Assembly: GCA_019116365.1 (NCBI GenBank)
Contig: DXBT01000020.1
Span: 3,450 to 67,449, forward strand
Source: Barnesiella merdipullorum
Lineage (GTDB): Bacteria; Bacteroidota; Bacteroidia; Bacteroidales; Barnesiellaceae
Length of the DNA: 64,000 bases
Reading direction: 5' to 3'
The notes beneath the pieces were generated by a model. The model was given only the letters and a program-made list of their open reading frames with translations. It made no database searches and had not been told where the DNA came from. Of this stretch, positions 17,806-27,041 are shown piece by piece (position 1 is the first letter of the stretch; every line of letters begins with the position of its first letter). The position numbers and the translations under genes were made by a program.

Positions 17806-18876
17806 ATGCAAACAACAAAAAAGGCTTCTCTAATCCTTGATGATGGTACCGTATTTATCGGGAAATCATTTGGCTACGAAAAACCTGTTGCCGGCGAGGT
17901 CGTTTTCAACACGGCCATGATGGGCTACCCCGAAAGCCTGACCGACCCCTCCTACTCCGGTCAAATCTTAGTGACCACCTACCCCCTTATCGGAAACTAT
18001 GGAGTGCCTCGACGTGAAGAGGTGAATGGATTGTCGCGATTCTATGAGTCGGAAAAGATCCATGTCGAAGCGTTGGTGGTGTCGGATTACTCGTTTGAGT
18101 ACAGCCACTGGAACGCGGCCAAAAGTTTGGCCGACTGGTTGAAAGAAGAGCAGATTGTCGGGATTTACGACATCGACACCCGTGAGCTGACCAAACGGTT
18201 GAGAGAGCATGGCTCCATGAAAGGCAAAATCGTCATCGAAGGCGGCGAGGATATTGAGTTTGTCGATCCCAACCTGTCGAACCTGGTGGCCAAAGTAAGT
18301 TGCAAAGAGGTCATTCGATATGGCAACGGGAACAAAAAAGTGGTGCTGGTGGACTGTGGTGTCAAGCACAACATTATCCGCTGCCTGCTCAAACGCGATG
18401 TTACCGTAATACGTGTACCCTGGGACTACGACTTTAACACGCTCGACTACGACGGGCTGTTTATCTCGAATGGTCCGGGCGACCCCGACATGTGTGGCAT
18501 TACCGTAGATCACATACGCCAGGCCATGAACGGCACCAAGCCCATATTCGGCATCTGCATGGGCAACCAGCTGTTGTCGAAGGCCGGAGGCGCTCGTACC
18601 TATAAACTCAAATATGGTCACCGCAGCCACAACCAACCGGTGCGTCAGGTGGGCACAAACCGTTGCTTCATCACCTCGCAAAACCATGGTTTCGCTGTCG
18701 ATAACTCGACTCTCGGTGCCGATTGGGAACCTCTCTTCATCAATATGAACGATGGCACAAACGAAGGGATACGTCACAAATCGAAACCCTACTTCTCGGC
18801 TCAGTTCCACCCCGAGGCTGCCAGCGGACCTACCGATACCGAATTCCTGTTCGATGAATTTGTAAAACTGTTGTAA
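17806..18876 (+). CDS. carA: Carbamoyl-phosphate synthase small (glutaminase) subunit
   Basis: 356 residues. The N-terminal CPSase small-chain domain (GEVVFNTAMMGYPESLTDPSYSGQ) is followed by a class I glutamine amidotransferase domain from about residue 180. The triad is intact: Cys251 in FGICMGNQLL, His335 and Glu337 in QFHPEA. The usual GHQL after the nucleophile reads GNQL, which I recall as normal for Bacteroidetes CarA. It releases ammonia from glutamine for CarB, feeding pyrimidine and arginine synthesis. carB starts 19 bp downstream. Confidence 0.96.
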   Translation: MQTTKKASLILDDGTVFIGKSFGYEKPVAGEVVFNTAMMGYPESLTDPSYSGQILVTTYPLIGNYGVPRREEVNGLSRFYESEKIHVEALVVSDYSFEYSHWNAAKSLADWLKEEQIVGIYDIDTRELTKRLREHGSMKGKIVIEGGEDIEFVDPNLSNLVAKVSCKEVIRYGNGNKKVVLVDCGVKHNIIRCLLKRDVTVIRVPWDYDFNTLDYDGLFISNGPGDPDMCGITVDHIRQAMNGTKPIFGICMGNQLLSKAGGARTYKLKYGHRSHNQPVRQVGTNRCFITSQNHGFAVDNSTLGADWEPLFINMNDGTNEGIRHKSKPYFSAQFHPEAASGPTDTEFLFDEFVKLL

Positions 18877-18895
18877 CCCCGGAAATACCATACCT

Positions 18896-21800
18896 ATGAA
18901 CCAAGAAGAAATCAAAAAGATAAAGAAAGTACTGTTGTTAGGCTCCGGAGCCTTGAAAATAGGCGAAGCCGGTGAATTTGACTATTCCGGGTCACAAGCC
19001 TTGAAAGCGCTCAAAGAGGAGGGTATCACAACGGTTCTGATCAATCCCAACATCGCTACGGTGCAAACCTCTGAGGGCGTGGCCGACAAAATCTACTTCC
19101 TGCCGGTTACCCCCTACTTTGTAGAACGGGTTATCCAAAAGGAGAACCCCGACGGAATTTTGCTGGCTTTCGGCGGACAGACTGCGCTTAACTGTGGTGT
19201 CCAACTTTACCAGGCCGGCACGCTCGAGAAATATAATGTGCGGGTACTGGGAACCCCGGTACAGGCCATCATGGATACCGAAGACCGCGAACTCTTTGTG
19301 AAAAAACTCGACGAAATCGATGTCAAAACCATCAAGAGCGAAGCTGTCAATTCGATAGAAGATGCCGTTCAGGCTGCCGCCGAGCTGGGCTACCCCATCA
19401 TCATTCGGGCCGCTTATGCCCTGGGAGGATTGGGCAGCGGTTTCTGCGACAACGAGGAGGAGTTGCGGGTGAAAGCCGAAAAGGCACTCTCGTTCTCGCC
19501 CCAGATTCTGGTCGAGAAATCGCTCAAAGGCTGGAAAGAGATTGAGTACGAGGTGGTGCGCGACCGCTACGACAACTGTATTACGGTATGTAACATGGAG
19601 AACTTCGACCCGCTGGGTATCCACACCGGCGAGAGTATCGTGGTAGCTCCGTCGCAAACGCTCACCAACAGCGAATATCACAAACTGCGCGAACTGGCCA
19701 TACGCATTATCCGCCACATCGGTATCGTGGGCGAGTGTAACGTGCAGTATGCCTTCGACCCCAAGTCGGAGGACTATCGGGTTATCGAGGTGAATGCCCG
19801 TCTGAGCCGTTCATCGGCCCTGGCATCGAAAGCCACCGGTTATCCGCTGGCCTTCGTGGCTGCCAAACTGGGACTGGGATATGGCTTGTTCGACTTGAAA
19901 AACTCGGTTACCAAAGAGACCAGCGCTTTCTTTGAACCGGCGCTCGACTATATCGTCTGCAAAATACCTCGTTGGGACTTGGGTAAATTCCAAGGTGTCG
20001 ATCGCGAGCTGGGCTCCAGCATGAAATCGGTTGGCGAGGTAATGGCCATCGGCCGCACCTTTGAAGAGGCTATCCAAAAAGGATTGCGCATGATTGGCCA
20101 GGGCATGCACGGGTTTGTCGAGAACAAAGAGCTGGTTATCCCCAATATAGACAAATCGCTGCACGAGCCTACCGACAAACGTATCTTTGTCATCAGCAAG
20201 GCCATGCGTGCCGGATATACGGTCGATCAAATACACGACTTGACCAAAATCGACTGCTGGTTCCTGCAAAAGCTGATGAATATCGTGCGCACGGCTCACG
20301 ACCTGGAAGAGCTCGACGAGTCGATTACCCGCGCCGAGAATCCTCAAACCTACTACGAACTCATGCGTAGGGCCAAGATACAGGGCTTCTCCGATTTCCA
20401 GATAGCCCGTGCCATCTGGAAAGAGAAGATGGAAGACTGTCACATGCAGTGGGTGCGCCAGTTTCGTAAATCGCTGGGCATCGTTCCCGTAGTGAAACAA
20501 ATCGATACGCTGGCTGCCGAGTATCCGGCACAGACCAACTATCTGTACCTGACTTACAGCGGCATCGCCAACGACGTGAAGTACCTGGGCGACCGCAAAT
20601 CGATTGTGGTGCTGGGTTCGGGAGCCTACCGCATAGGCTCTTCGGTAGAGTTTGACTGGTGCGGTGTACAGGCTCTGAATACCATTCGCAAAGAGGGCTA
20701 CCGCAGCGTCATGATCAACTATAACCCCGAGACGGTATCGACCGACTACGACATGTGCGACCGCCTCTACTTCGACGAACTGACCTTCGAGCGGGTGATG
20801 GATATTCTCGAACTCGAGAATCCTCACGGCGTAATCCTCTCGACCGGCGGACAGATACCCAACAACCTGGCTACCCGCCTCGACGAGCAGCACGTGAGCA
20901 TATTGGGTACGACGGCCGACAGCATCGACCACGCCGAAGACCGCCACAAGTTCTCGTCGATGCTCGACTCGCTGGGTATAGACCAGCCCCGTTGGCGAGA
21001 GCTGACCTCACTGGCCGACATCTATGACTTTGTGAAAGAGGTAGGCTACCCCGTACTGGTTCGTCCCTCGTATGTACTCTCGGGTGCAGCGATGAACGTC
21101 TGCTCCAACAACGCCGAGCTGGAACAATTCCTGCAACTGGCCGCCAACGTTTCGAAGAAACACCCGGTCGTAGTGAGCGAGTTTATCCAGCACGCCAAAG
21201 AGATCGAGATGGATGCCGTAGCCCGCAATGGCGAAATCATCATCTACGCCATCTCGGAGCACATCGAGTTTGCCGGTGTGCACTCGGGCGACGCCACCAT
21301 ACAGTTCCCGCCGCAAAAGCTCTATGTCGAGACCGTGCGACGCATCAAGAAGGTGGCCGGGCAGATAGCTCAAGCCCTCAATATATCGGGTCCCTTCAAC
21401 ATCCAGTTCCTGGCCAAGAACAACGACATCAAGGTAATCGAGTGTAACCTGCGTGCATCACGCAGCTTCCCGTTCGTTTCGAAGGTTTTGAAAATCAACT
21501 TCATCGAACTGGCCACGAAGGTAATGATGGGACTGCCGGTAGAGAAACCGGGCAAGAACGAGTTCGACCTCGACTATGTGGGCATCAAAGCTTCCCAGTT
21601 CTCCTTCTCACGATTGCAGAAGGCCGACCCCGTGCTGGGTGTCGATATGGCTTCGACCGGCGAAGTAGGCTGTCTGGGCCTCGACACGAGCGAAGCCATC
21701 TTGAAAGCCATGCTTTCGGTAGGTTACCAGATCCCGAAAAAGAATATTCTGCTCTCGACCGGTAGCGCCAAACAGAAAGCCGACATGCTCGAGGCAGCCC

Positions 21801-22144
21801 AACTCTTGCACGAGAAAGGATATAGCCTCTTTGCCACGGGCGGAACGCACCAGTTCCTCACCGACAACGGCATCCCGGCCGTGAAGGTTTACTGGCCCAG
21901 CGAGAGCGACCACGAGCCGCAAGCCTTGGATATGCTGCACAACAAGCAGATAGACCTGGTGGTGAATATTCCCAAGAACCTGACGCAAAAGGAGCTCGAC
22001 AACGGCTACAAGATACGTCGTGCCGCCATCGACTTCAACATCCCGCTCATTACCAATGCCCGGCTGGCTTCGGCCTTTATCGAGGCCTTCTGCAGCTTGA
22101 ATATCGACGATATTCAAATCAAGAGCTGGGACGAATACAAGTAA
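18896..22144 (+). CDS. carB: Carbamoyl-phosphate synthase large subunit
   Basis: 1082 residues, about the standard CarB length. Two homologous ATP-grasp halves are clear: first half LLLGSGALKIGEAGEFDYSG and RVIEVNARLSRSSALASKATGYPLA; second half VVLGSGAYRIGSSVEFDWC and KVIECNLRASRSFPFVSK. The C-terminal MGS-like allosteric domain includes LLHEKGYSLFATGGTHQFL. It makes carbamoyl phosphate from bicarbonate, ammonia and two ATP. It forms an operon with carA and is closed by a terminator 22 bp after the stop. Confidence 0.97.
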   Translation: MNQEEIKKIKKVLLLGSGALKIGEAGEFDYSGSQALKALKEEGITTVLINPNIATVQTSEGVADKIYFLPVTPYFVERVIQKENPDGILLAFGGQTALNCGVQLYQAGTLEKYNVRVLGTPVQAIMDTEDRELFVKKLDEIDVKTIKSEAVNSIEDAVQAAAELGYPIIIRAAYALGGLGSGFCDNEEELRVKAEKALSFSPQILVEKSLKGWKEIEYEVVRDRYDNCITVCNMENFDPLGIHTGESIVVAPSQTLTNSEYHKLRELAIRIIRHIGIVGECNVQYAFDPKSEDYRVIEVNARLSRSSALASKATGYPLAFVAAKLGLGYGLFDLKNSVTKETSAFFEPALDYIVCKIPRWDLGKFQGVDRELGSSMKSVGEVMAIGRTFEEAIQKGLRMIGQGMHGFVENKELVIPNIDKSLHEPTDKRIFVISKAMRAGYTVDQIHDLTKIDCWFLQKLMNIVRTAHDLEELDESITRAENPQTYYELMRRAKIQGFSDFQIARAIWKEKMEDCHMQWVRQFRKSLGIVPVVKQIDTLAAEYPAQTNYLYLTYSGIANDVKYLGDRKSIVVLGSGAYRIGSSVEFDWCGVQALNTIRKEGYRSVMINYNPETVSTDYDMCDRLYFDELTFERVMDILELENPHGVILSTGGQIPNNLATRLDEQHVSILGTTADSIDHAEDRHKFSSMLDSLGIDQPRWRELTSLADIYDFVKEVGYPVLVRPSYVLSGAAMNVCSNNAELEQFLQLAANVSKKHPVVVSEFIQHAKEIEMDAVARNGEIIIYAISEHIEFAGVHSGDATIQFPPQKLYVETVRRIKKVAGQIAQALNISGPFNIQFLAKNNDIKVIECNLRASRSFPFVSKVLKINFIELATKVMMGLPVEKPGKNEFDLDYVGIKASQFSFSRLQKADPVLGVDMASTGEVGCLGLDTSEAILKAMLSVGYQIPKKNILLSTGSAKQKADMLEAAQLLHEKGYSLFATGGTHQFLTDNGIPAVKVYWPSESDHEPQALDMLHNKQIDLVVNIPKNLTQKELDNGYKIRRAAIDFNIPLITNARLASAFIEAFCSLNIDDIQIKSWDEYK

Positions 22145-22165
22145 GGCGAAATTTCTAAACACCAT

Positions 22166-22203
22166 AAAGCGCGACCTTCGATTTTGGAGGCCGCGCTTTT
22201 TTA
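22166..22203 (+). terminator. carAB terminator
   Basis: Stem AAAGCGCG/CGCGCTTT (22166-22173 with 22192-22199) followed by T6 (22197-22202). Confidence 0.85.
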
Positions 22204-22310
22204 TGATACAAAAAAATAAATTATTATCTTTATGCTCATCATTCAGAAGAATCATTTCACACGATTCCCTGAAAAGACAAAGGCCTTAATCAACACAACA
22301 CGGTAACGAC

Positions 22311-22823
22311 ATGAAAAAATTTATTTATGCGACTACCCTTTTGCTCGCCCTCGCCACAGTCAAGATACATGCACAAACCTTCATGGACCGGGTGCACTTC
22401 GAATTCTCTGCCGGGACAGGAATTGCGAATAAAGGGATAAAGCCCGTTGACTTTTCATTCAGATCCCAAGTGGAGTTTGTTTCTATCGCCTATCTCTTCG
22501 TTACCGCAGAAGACAACATCTCCCTGTATAAGAACGAAGGCGTCAAAACCTATTATAATGGAGTCAGCATAGGCGGTGGCTTGGGGGTAAAACTACTGAA
22601 CAGCGTAAAAAGCATCCATGCCCTCGATATACGGGCCAAGGCATTAAGCAGTGTGGGGTGCCCCTCTTGGAAACGCTCGAGTTACGATGTATCGTTGGCC
22701 TGGTATCTCAAGTCGTACAGGTTTTCACCCGTCGTCGAATTGGGCTATAGATTCGTCGATTCGCACACCCAGGGGATTGACAATTGCGGGAATGTCTTCC
22801 TCTCCATCGGATTCAGATACTGA
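22311..22823 (+). CDS. Small outer-membrane beta-barrel protein, unrecognised
   Basis: 170 residues. Signal peptide MKKFIYATTLLLALATVKIHAQ, then alternating polar/hydrophobic strands (VHFEFSAGTGIANKG, GVSIGGGLGVKLL, SYDVSLAWYLKSY, FSPVVELGYRF) ending in SIGFRY with terminal aromatic Tyr, as in outer-membrane barrels. At this length about eight strands would fit. There is no operon partner; its 3' end meets the YbaN-like gene 6 bp away. TATCTTTA about 90 bp upstream may be a -7 box. Function unknown. Confidence 0.65.
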   Translation: MKKFIYATTLLLALATVKIHAQTFMDRVHFEFSAGTGIANKGIKPVDFSFRSQVEFVSIAYLFVTAEDNISLYKNEGVKTYYNGVSIGGGLGVKLLNSVKSIHALDIRAKALSSVGCPSWKRSSYDVSLAWYLKSYRFSPVVELGYRFVDSHTQGIDNCGNVFLSIGFRY

Positions 22824-22829
22824 TAACGG

Positions 22830-23189
22830 TTATTTGCGGGTCTTGTACGAGAGGATATGCCACGACAAGGCCACAGCCAGCAGCACGAAGAGCAAAGCGA
22901 GCCACCACACCCGGGCCACAAACAGGGCACAGTAGAGCAGCGTAATCCACACCAGCGATACCGAGATAATCTTTACCCGCAGCGGTATGGCCTTGTGCTC
23001 GAGAAAATCGCTGATATAGGGCCCAAACCGTTTATGATTCAAAAGCCACTGGTACAGTCGTGGCGAACTGCGCAACCACAGTGCGGCCGACAGCAACAGA
23101 AAGGGCGTGGTAGGCAACAGCGGCAGGAAGATACCGGCTATACCCAAGCCGAGAGAGAGTCCGCCTAAAAAGATATAGATAGCTTTCAC
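22830..23189 (-). CDS. DUF454 (YbaN-like) inner-membrane protein
   Basis: 119 residues if begun at GTG 23189 (MKAIYIFLGGLSLGLG...), which matches the usual family N-terminus; an ATG at 23273 in the same frame would add 28 residues not seen in the family. Key segment LGIAGIFLPLLPTTPFLLLSAALWLRSSPR is the DUF454 hallmark, followed by WLLNHKRFGPYISDF and two more membrane helices (SVSLVWITLLYCALFV, WWLALLFVLLAVALSW). Function unknown. Confidence 0.8.
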   Translation of the reverse strand: MKAIYIFLGGLSLGLGIAGIFLPLLPTTPFLLLSAALWLRSSPRLYQWLLNHKRFGPYISDFLEHKAIPLRVKIISVSLVWITLLYCALFVARVWWLALLFVLLAVALSWHILSYKTRK

Positions 23190-23324
23190 GGTGCAAAAAT
23201 ACAACAAAACCCGAAGCCGAGAAGAAAACAGGATATAAACCACATCACTATATCGCCGGTTTAGATGAATCATTCCCTATGTGCTGGAATGATTCTCCTC
23301 CCCCACCCGGTCGTTTAAAACAAA

Positions 23325-23362
23325 TAGAGGGAGTGCCCGGTTTTTGGAACACTCCCCTTTTT
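23325..23362 (-). terminator. groESL terminator
   Basis: Stem GGGAGTG/CACTCCC (23329-23335 with 23350-23356) with T-rich flanks on both strands, 28 bp after the groEL stop. Confidence 0.75.
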
Positions 23363-23389
23363 TATGCTGGATTGAAAGATTTGCGGAGA

Positions 23390-25027
23390 TTACATCATAC
23401 CGCCCATTCCACCCATACCGGCGGCCGGCATGGCAGGAGCAGGATTCTCTTCCTTCTTATCGGCAATTACACATTCGGTTGTCAAGAACATACCGGCAAT
23501 AGAAGCGGCGTTCTCAAGGGCTACACGGGTTACTTTGGCCGGATCGATAACACCTGCGGCGAAGAAGTTCTCGTAGGTGTTGGTGCGGGCATTGTAACCA
23601 AAGTCGCCTTTACCGTCTTTTACACGTTGTACCACTACGGCACCTTCGACACCGGCATTAGCGGTGATCTGACGCAACGGCTCTTCGATGGCACGTTTCA
23701 CGATTTCGATACCGGTAGTCTCGTCTTCGTTGGCGCCTTTGAGGCCATCCAAGGCGGGGATACAACGGATGTAAGCTACACCACCACCCGGCACGATACC
23801 TTCGGCGATAGCGGCTCTCGTAGCGCTCAATGCATCGTCCACGCGGTCTTTCTTCTCTTTCATCTCTACCTCAGAAGCAGCACCGATGTAGAGAACGGCA
23901 ACACCACCTGCCAATTTGGCCAGACGCTCTTGCAGTTTCTCACGATCGTAGTCGGAGGTTGTCGTCTCGATTTGAGCCTTGATTTGAGCTACACGAGCGG
24001 CAATAGAGTCTTTGCTGCCCATACCGTTGACGATAGTCGTGTTCTCTTTGTTCACGGTTACCTTCTCGGCACGGCCCAACATTTCGATTGTGGTCGATTC
24101 GAGTTTCAAGCCTTTCTCTTCGGAGATGACTACACCACCGGTCAATACGGCGATATCTTCGAGCATCTCTTTACGACGGTCGCCGAAACCAGGAGCCTTC
24201 ACGGCACATACCTTGAGCGAACCACGCAGACGGTTTACAACCAACGTAGCCAAGGCTTCGCTATCGACATCCTCGGCGATGATGAGCAGAGGACGACCGG
24301 TCTGTGCGGTAGCTTCGAGAACGGGAAGCATATCTTTCAATACCGAAATCTTCTTGTCGTAAATCAAGATGTAGGGCGTGTCCATTTCGCACTCCATCTT
24401 CTCAGTGTTGGTTACGAAATAGGGCGAAATGTAACCGCGGTCAAACTGCATACCTTCTACGATATCGACCGTAGTATCGGTACCTTTAGCCTCTTCGACC
24501 GTGATGACGCCTTCTTTCTTCACTTTCTTCATAGCCTCGGCGATGAGTTGGCCTATTTCGCTATCGTTGTTGGCCGAGATGCGGGCAACCGACTCAATCT
24601 TTTCGAAGTCGTCGCCTACCTCTTGAGCCTGCTCTCTGATGCCTTCTACCACTTTGGCTACGGCTTTGTCGATACCACGTTTCAAGTCCATGGGGTTGGC
24701 ACCGGCAGCTACGTTTTTAAGGCCTACGTTTACAATCGACTGAGCCAATACGGTAGCCGTTGTCGTACCGTCACCGGCATCGTCGCCAGTCTTCGAGGCA
24801 ACCTCTTTAACCAACTGTGCACCCATGTTCTGGAAAGCATCTTCGAGTTCTATCTCTTTGGCTACGGTCACACCATCTTTCGTGATGTGAGGAGCACCGA
24901 ATTTTTTCTCGATAATTACATTGCGGCCTTTAGGACCCAGGGTAACTTTTACGGCATTAGCCAATTCGTCAACCCCTTTTTTCAGCTCTTCACGAGCCTG
25001 AATATTGAATTTAATTTCTTTAGCCAT
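23390..25027 (-). CDS. groL: Chaperonin GroEL (60 kDa)
   Basis: 545 residues, full length, with KVTLGPKGRNVIIEKKFGAPHITKDGVTVAKEI, DDAGDGTTTATVLAQSI (ATP site), EGIVPGGGVAYIR and a Gly-Met-rich tail (GGMGGMM). Forms the 14-mer folding chamber with GroES, encoded 36 bp upstream in the same transcript. Confidence 0.99.
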   Translation of the reverse strand: MAKEIKFNIQAREELKKGVDELANAVKVTLGPKGRNVIIEKKFGAPHITKDGVTVAKEIELEDAFQNMGAQLVKEVASKTGDDAGDGTTTATVLAQSIVNVGLKNVAAGANPMDLKRGIDKAVAKVVEGIREQAQEVGDDFEKIESVARISANNDSEIGQLIAEAMKKVKKEGVITVEEAKGTDTTVDIVEGMQFDRGYISPYFVTNTEKMECEMDTPYILIYDKKISVLKDMLPVLEATAQTGRPLLIIAEDVDSEALATLVVNRLRGSLKVCAVKAPGFGDRRKEMLEDIAVLTGGVVISEEKGLKLESTTIEMLGRAEKVTVNKENTTIVNGMGSKDSIAARVAQIKAQIETTTSDYDREKLQERLAKLAGGVAVLYIGAASEVEMKEKKDRVDDALSATRAAIAEGIVPGGGVAYIRCIPALDGLKGANEDETTGIEIVKRAIEEPLRQITANAGVEGAVVVQRVKDGKGDFGYNARTNTYENFFAAGVIDPAKVTRVALENAASIAGMFLTTECVIADKKEENPAPAMPAAGMGGMGGMM

Positions 25028-25063
25028 AATTCTTTTTCCTTCTAAAATTAAACATGAAACGCA

Positions 25064-25333
25064 TTAAAGGATAGCCAGAATATCCGATTGTCTCATAATC
25101 AGATATTTCTCACCGTCCAATTCGATCTCGGTGCCCGCATATTTGCCGTACAAAACGGTATCGCCGGGCTTAACTACCATTTCCTCGTCTTTGGTACCAT
25201 TGCCGATGGCTATTACTTTACCTTTGAGGGGTTTTTCTTTGGCCGAATCGGGGATAATGATACCGCCGATTGTTTTCTCTTCTGCAGGAGCTGGAAGCAC
25301 CAATACTCTGTCTGCTAACGGTTTAATTGTCAT
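25064..25333 (-). CDS. groS: Co-chaperonin GroES (10 kDa)
   Basis: 89 residues: IKPLADRVLVLPAPAEEKTIGGIIIPDSAKEKP (mobile loop region) and GDTVLYGKYAGTEIELDGEKYLIMRQSDILAIL. First gene of groES-groEL. A near-perfect 19-bp dyad lies about 40 bp upstream. Confidence 0.98.
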   Translation of the reverse strand: MTIKPLADRVLVLPAPAEEKTIGGIIIPDSAKEKPLKGKVIAIGNGTKDEEMVVKPGDTVLYGKYAGTEIELDGEKYLIMRQSDILAIL

Positions 25334-25372
25334 GGTTATTTATTTTAGTTATACTTATTTTTAATTTCTCTA

Positions 25373-25391
25373 TCTGCACAGTCTGTGCAGA
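25373..25391. promoter_or_regulatory. Inverted repeat upstream of groESL (candidate operator)
   Basis: TCTGCACA-GTC-TGTGCAGA: 8-bp perfect arms around a 3-bp spacer, 40-58 bp before the groES ATG. It is not CIRCE (TTAGCACTC-N9-GAGTGCTAA). Too little T sequence follows for a terminator; it may be a repressor site or a 5'-leader hairpin. Confidence 0.5.
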
Positions 25392-25533
25392 CACTGGTTA
25401 TATAGCCAATTTCATGCCAAAAGATTTATTGACCCGAAATCTGACAAAACGTCACCTCCGGGCAAAAACAGGCTAATAAATAACTGACAAAGATTCCTAC
25501 CCTCTCGCACCAAGTAGTGCGACAAATAGGGGC

Positions 25534-26646
25534 TCAAGAGGGTATGGCTATAAGCGGAGTATCGGTGTGAAACAGCATCTTATGTGCAATGCTGGGATTG
25601 AAGAGGCGTGCAAAGATATTGCGCTTGCGATTGGGAACCACCATGACATCAATAGAGGCCTCCTGGAAAAGCCGTTCTACGTTGTCCAGGAAATTGTCTT
25701 CTCCGATAATCTTGTAGTCGATTTCCCTGCCGGGATAGTGCGACTGGCAGTAGTCTCTGATACCGGCCAACTTGATTTCGGTCCAGGCATCGCTTTTCTC
25801 GGTCAAATGGAAAAAGCGTATCCCGAACGAATAATCATGGAACAGGCGCATGAACGTATCGAGTGAAATCAGATCCTGCTGATCGAAGTTGGTGAAGAAT
25901 GCGACATTCTTGATATCGCTCACATGGGTGTATTTGAATCCCTCGGGTATGGCAAATACCGGGAAATTTCCATAATCTACAACCTCGGCAGTAACGCTTC
26001 CTATCAAGTCTATCTCCTTCTGGGTCTTTCCCCTTGACCCCATAACAATGAGCGACGGGTTCAACTCTTTTGCCATCAGGATGATCGTGTCTTCGGGAAC
26101 ACCCTCGCACACCCGGTAAATAAAGGGTGTCTGCGGTATTTCACCCTCGACCATCAACTGGTGCAACTTTTCACAAAAGGATGTCATCTCACGATTAGCC
26201 TTTGCAAATAGCAGTTTATGTTCTTCACTTTCTTTCAATTCATGACTGATCGTCTCGGCCAACGAGAGAGACCCCATGGTGAAAGGAGACAAAAAGGTGT
26301 GAAGCAATACCACCTCGGCCTGATGGGCCGCCGCAAAATCGAACCCCAGCCGACACGCCATCAAGGAGTAGTCGGAGAAGTCAATAGGAATAAGAATCCT
26401 GTTCTTTTGCGGTTTTTCCGAGACCGTGTCCGATTTACCGAAAACAGGATCGGTCTCTAAAATCTCGAGGGCGTGAGGCAAATCCTGTTCATGGATTCGC
26501 ACTCGCACCCCCGGAGAAATGACTGGCTTCAACAGATTGACATTTTGAATCGTAACGGCTATACCCTGGCTCTCCAAAATGCCCTTCAGAATGAGAGCTT
26601 TCGGATAGGTGTGAATAGCCAGTGTGATGAGACGATCCTTTTTCAT
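25534..26646 (-). CDS. Universal stress protein: DUF2007-like domain plus two Usp domains
   Basis: 370 residues from ATG 26646 (the frame extends two codons upstream only to a TTG). Residues about 5-68 (ITLAIHTYPKALILKGILESQGI ... LPHALEIL) resemble the small DUF2007 signal-transducing domain. Usp domain 1, about 82-235, starts ILIPIDFSDYS and has VMGSRGKTQKEIDLIGSVTAEVV, close to the G-x2-G-x9-G(S/T) ATP-binding pattern. Usp domain 2, about 245-370, lacks it (VVPNRKRNIFARLF). Cytoplasmic stress or nucleotide-sensing role is inferred. The HTH gene 17 bp upstream is probably co-transcribed. Confidence 0.8.
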   Translation of the reverse strand: MKKDRLITLAIHTYPKALILKGILESQGIAVTIQNVNLLKPVISPGVRVRIHEQDLPHALEILETDPVFGKSDTVSEKPQKNRILIPIDFSDYSLMACRLGFDFAAAHQAEVVLLHTFLSPFTMGSLSLAETISHELKESEEHKLLFAKANREMTSFCEKLHQLMVEGEIPQTPFIYRVCEGVPEDTIILMAKELNPSLIVMGSRGKTQKEIDLIGSVTAEVVDYGNFPVFAIPEGFKYTHVSDIKNVAFFTNFDQQDLISLDTFMRLFHDYSFGIRFFHLTEKSDAWTEIKLAGIRDYCQSHYPGREIDYKIIGEDNFLDNVERLFQEASIDVMVVPNRKRNIFARLFNPSIAHKMLFHTDTPLIAIPS

Positions 26647-26663
26647 TGTCAATCTATTGTCTT

Positions 26664-26924
26664 TTATTTTTTGTTATTTTCTTCTTCCAAGATACGGATA
26701 GCCATATCGTATATTTGCGTATTATCGAGTACAACGATTCCGCCGTCGGGGCCCGGTTCGATATGCAGACCACAATTCTTCCCAAATGAATAATTGGTTC
26801 CTCCAAAATAATTACGCACGGTTTGGGTGGTAACATTCAACTCGTCGGCTATTCTATGCATGGAACCATCGGGCAAACTGTCTTTGATACGACGAAGTTC
26901 GTTAAATGTGATTGTCTTAGTCAT
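26664..26924 (-). CDS. Small helix-turn-helix DNA-binding protein
   Basis: 86 residues. A HTH fits MHRIADELNVTTQTVRNYFGG (about residues 22-42), like the N-terminal HTH of LacI-type or CRP-type regulators but with no ligand domain. The rest is acidic (EPGPDGGIVVLDNTQIYDMAIRILEEENNKK). First gene before the Usp gene and therefore a candidate local regulator; its targets are unknown. Confidence 0.7.
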   Translation of the reverse strand: MTKTITFNELRRIKDSLPDGSMHRIADELNVTTQTVRNYFGGTNYSFGKNCGLHIEPGPDGGIVVLDNTQIYDMAIRILEEENNKK

Positions 26925-26983
26925 AAGGGTAATGGTTTTTTATGGTTAATTATTCGGTTAATTGTACTCTTTTGAATACGCAA

Positions 26984-27015
26984 TAAATTTAAGTTCTATT
27001 TTCTTTATTTCCAAA
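26984..27015 (-). promoter_or_regulatory. Promoter for the HTH-Usp operon
   Basis: On the minus strand TTTG (27015-27012), a 20-bp spacer, then TAAATTTA (26991-26984), one mismatch from TAnnTTTG. Located about 60 bp before the HTH gene. Confidence 0.45.
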
Positions 27016-27041
27016 TTTTGCAGCCAAAATTTTACCGGCTT

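Noticed and set aside
23279..25045. Long plus-strand frame over groEL (588 codons)
   Set aside because: Antisense shadow of groEL; composition (Phe/Tyr/Gly/Arg) has no recognisable domain.
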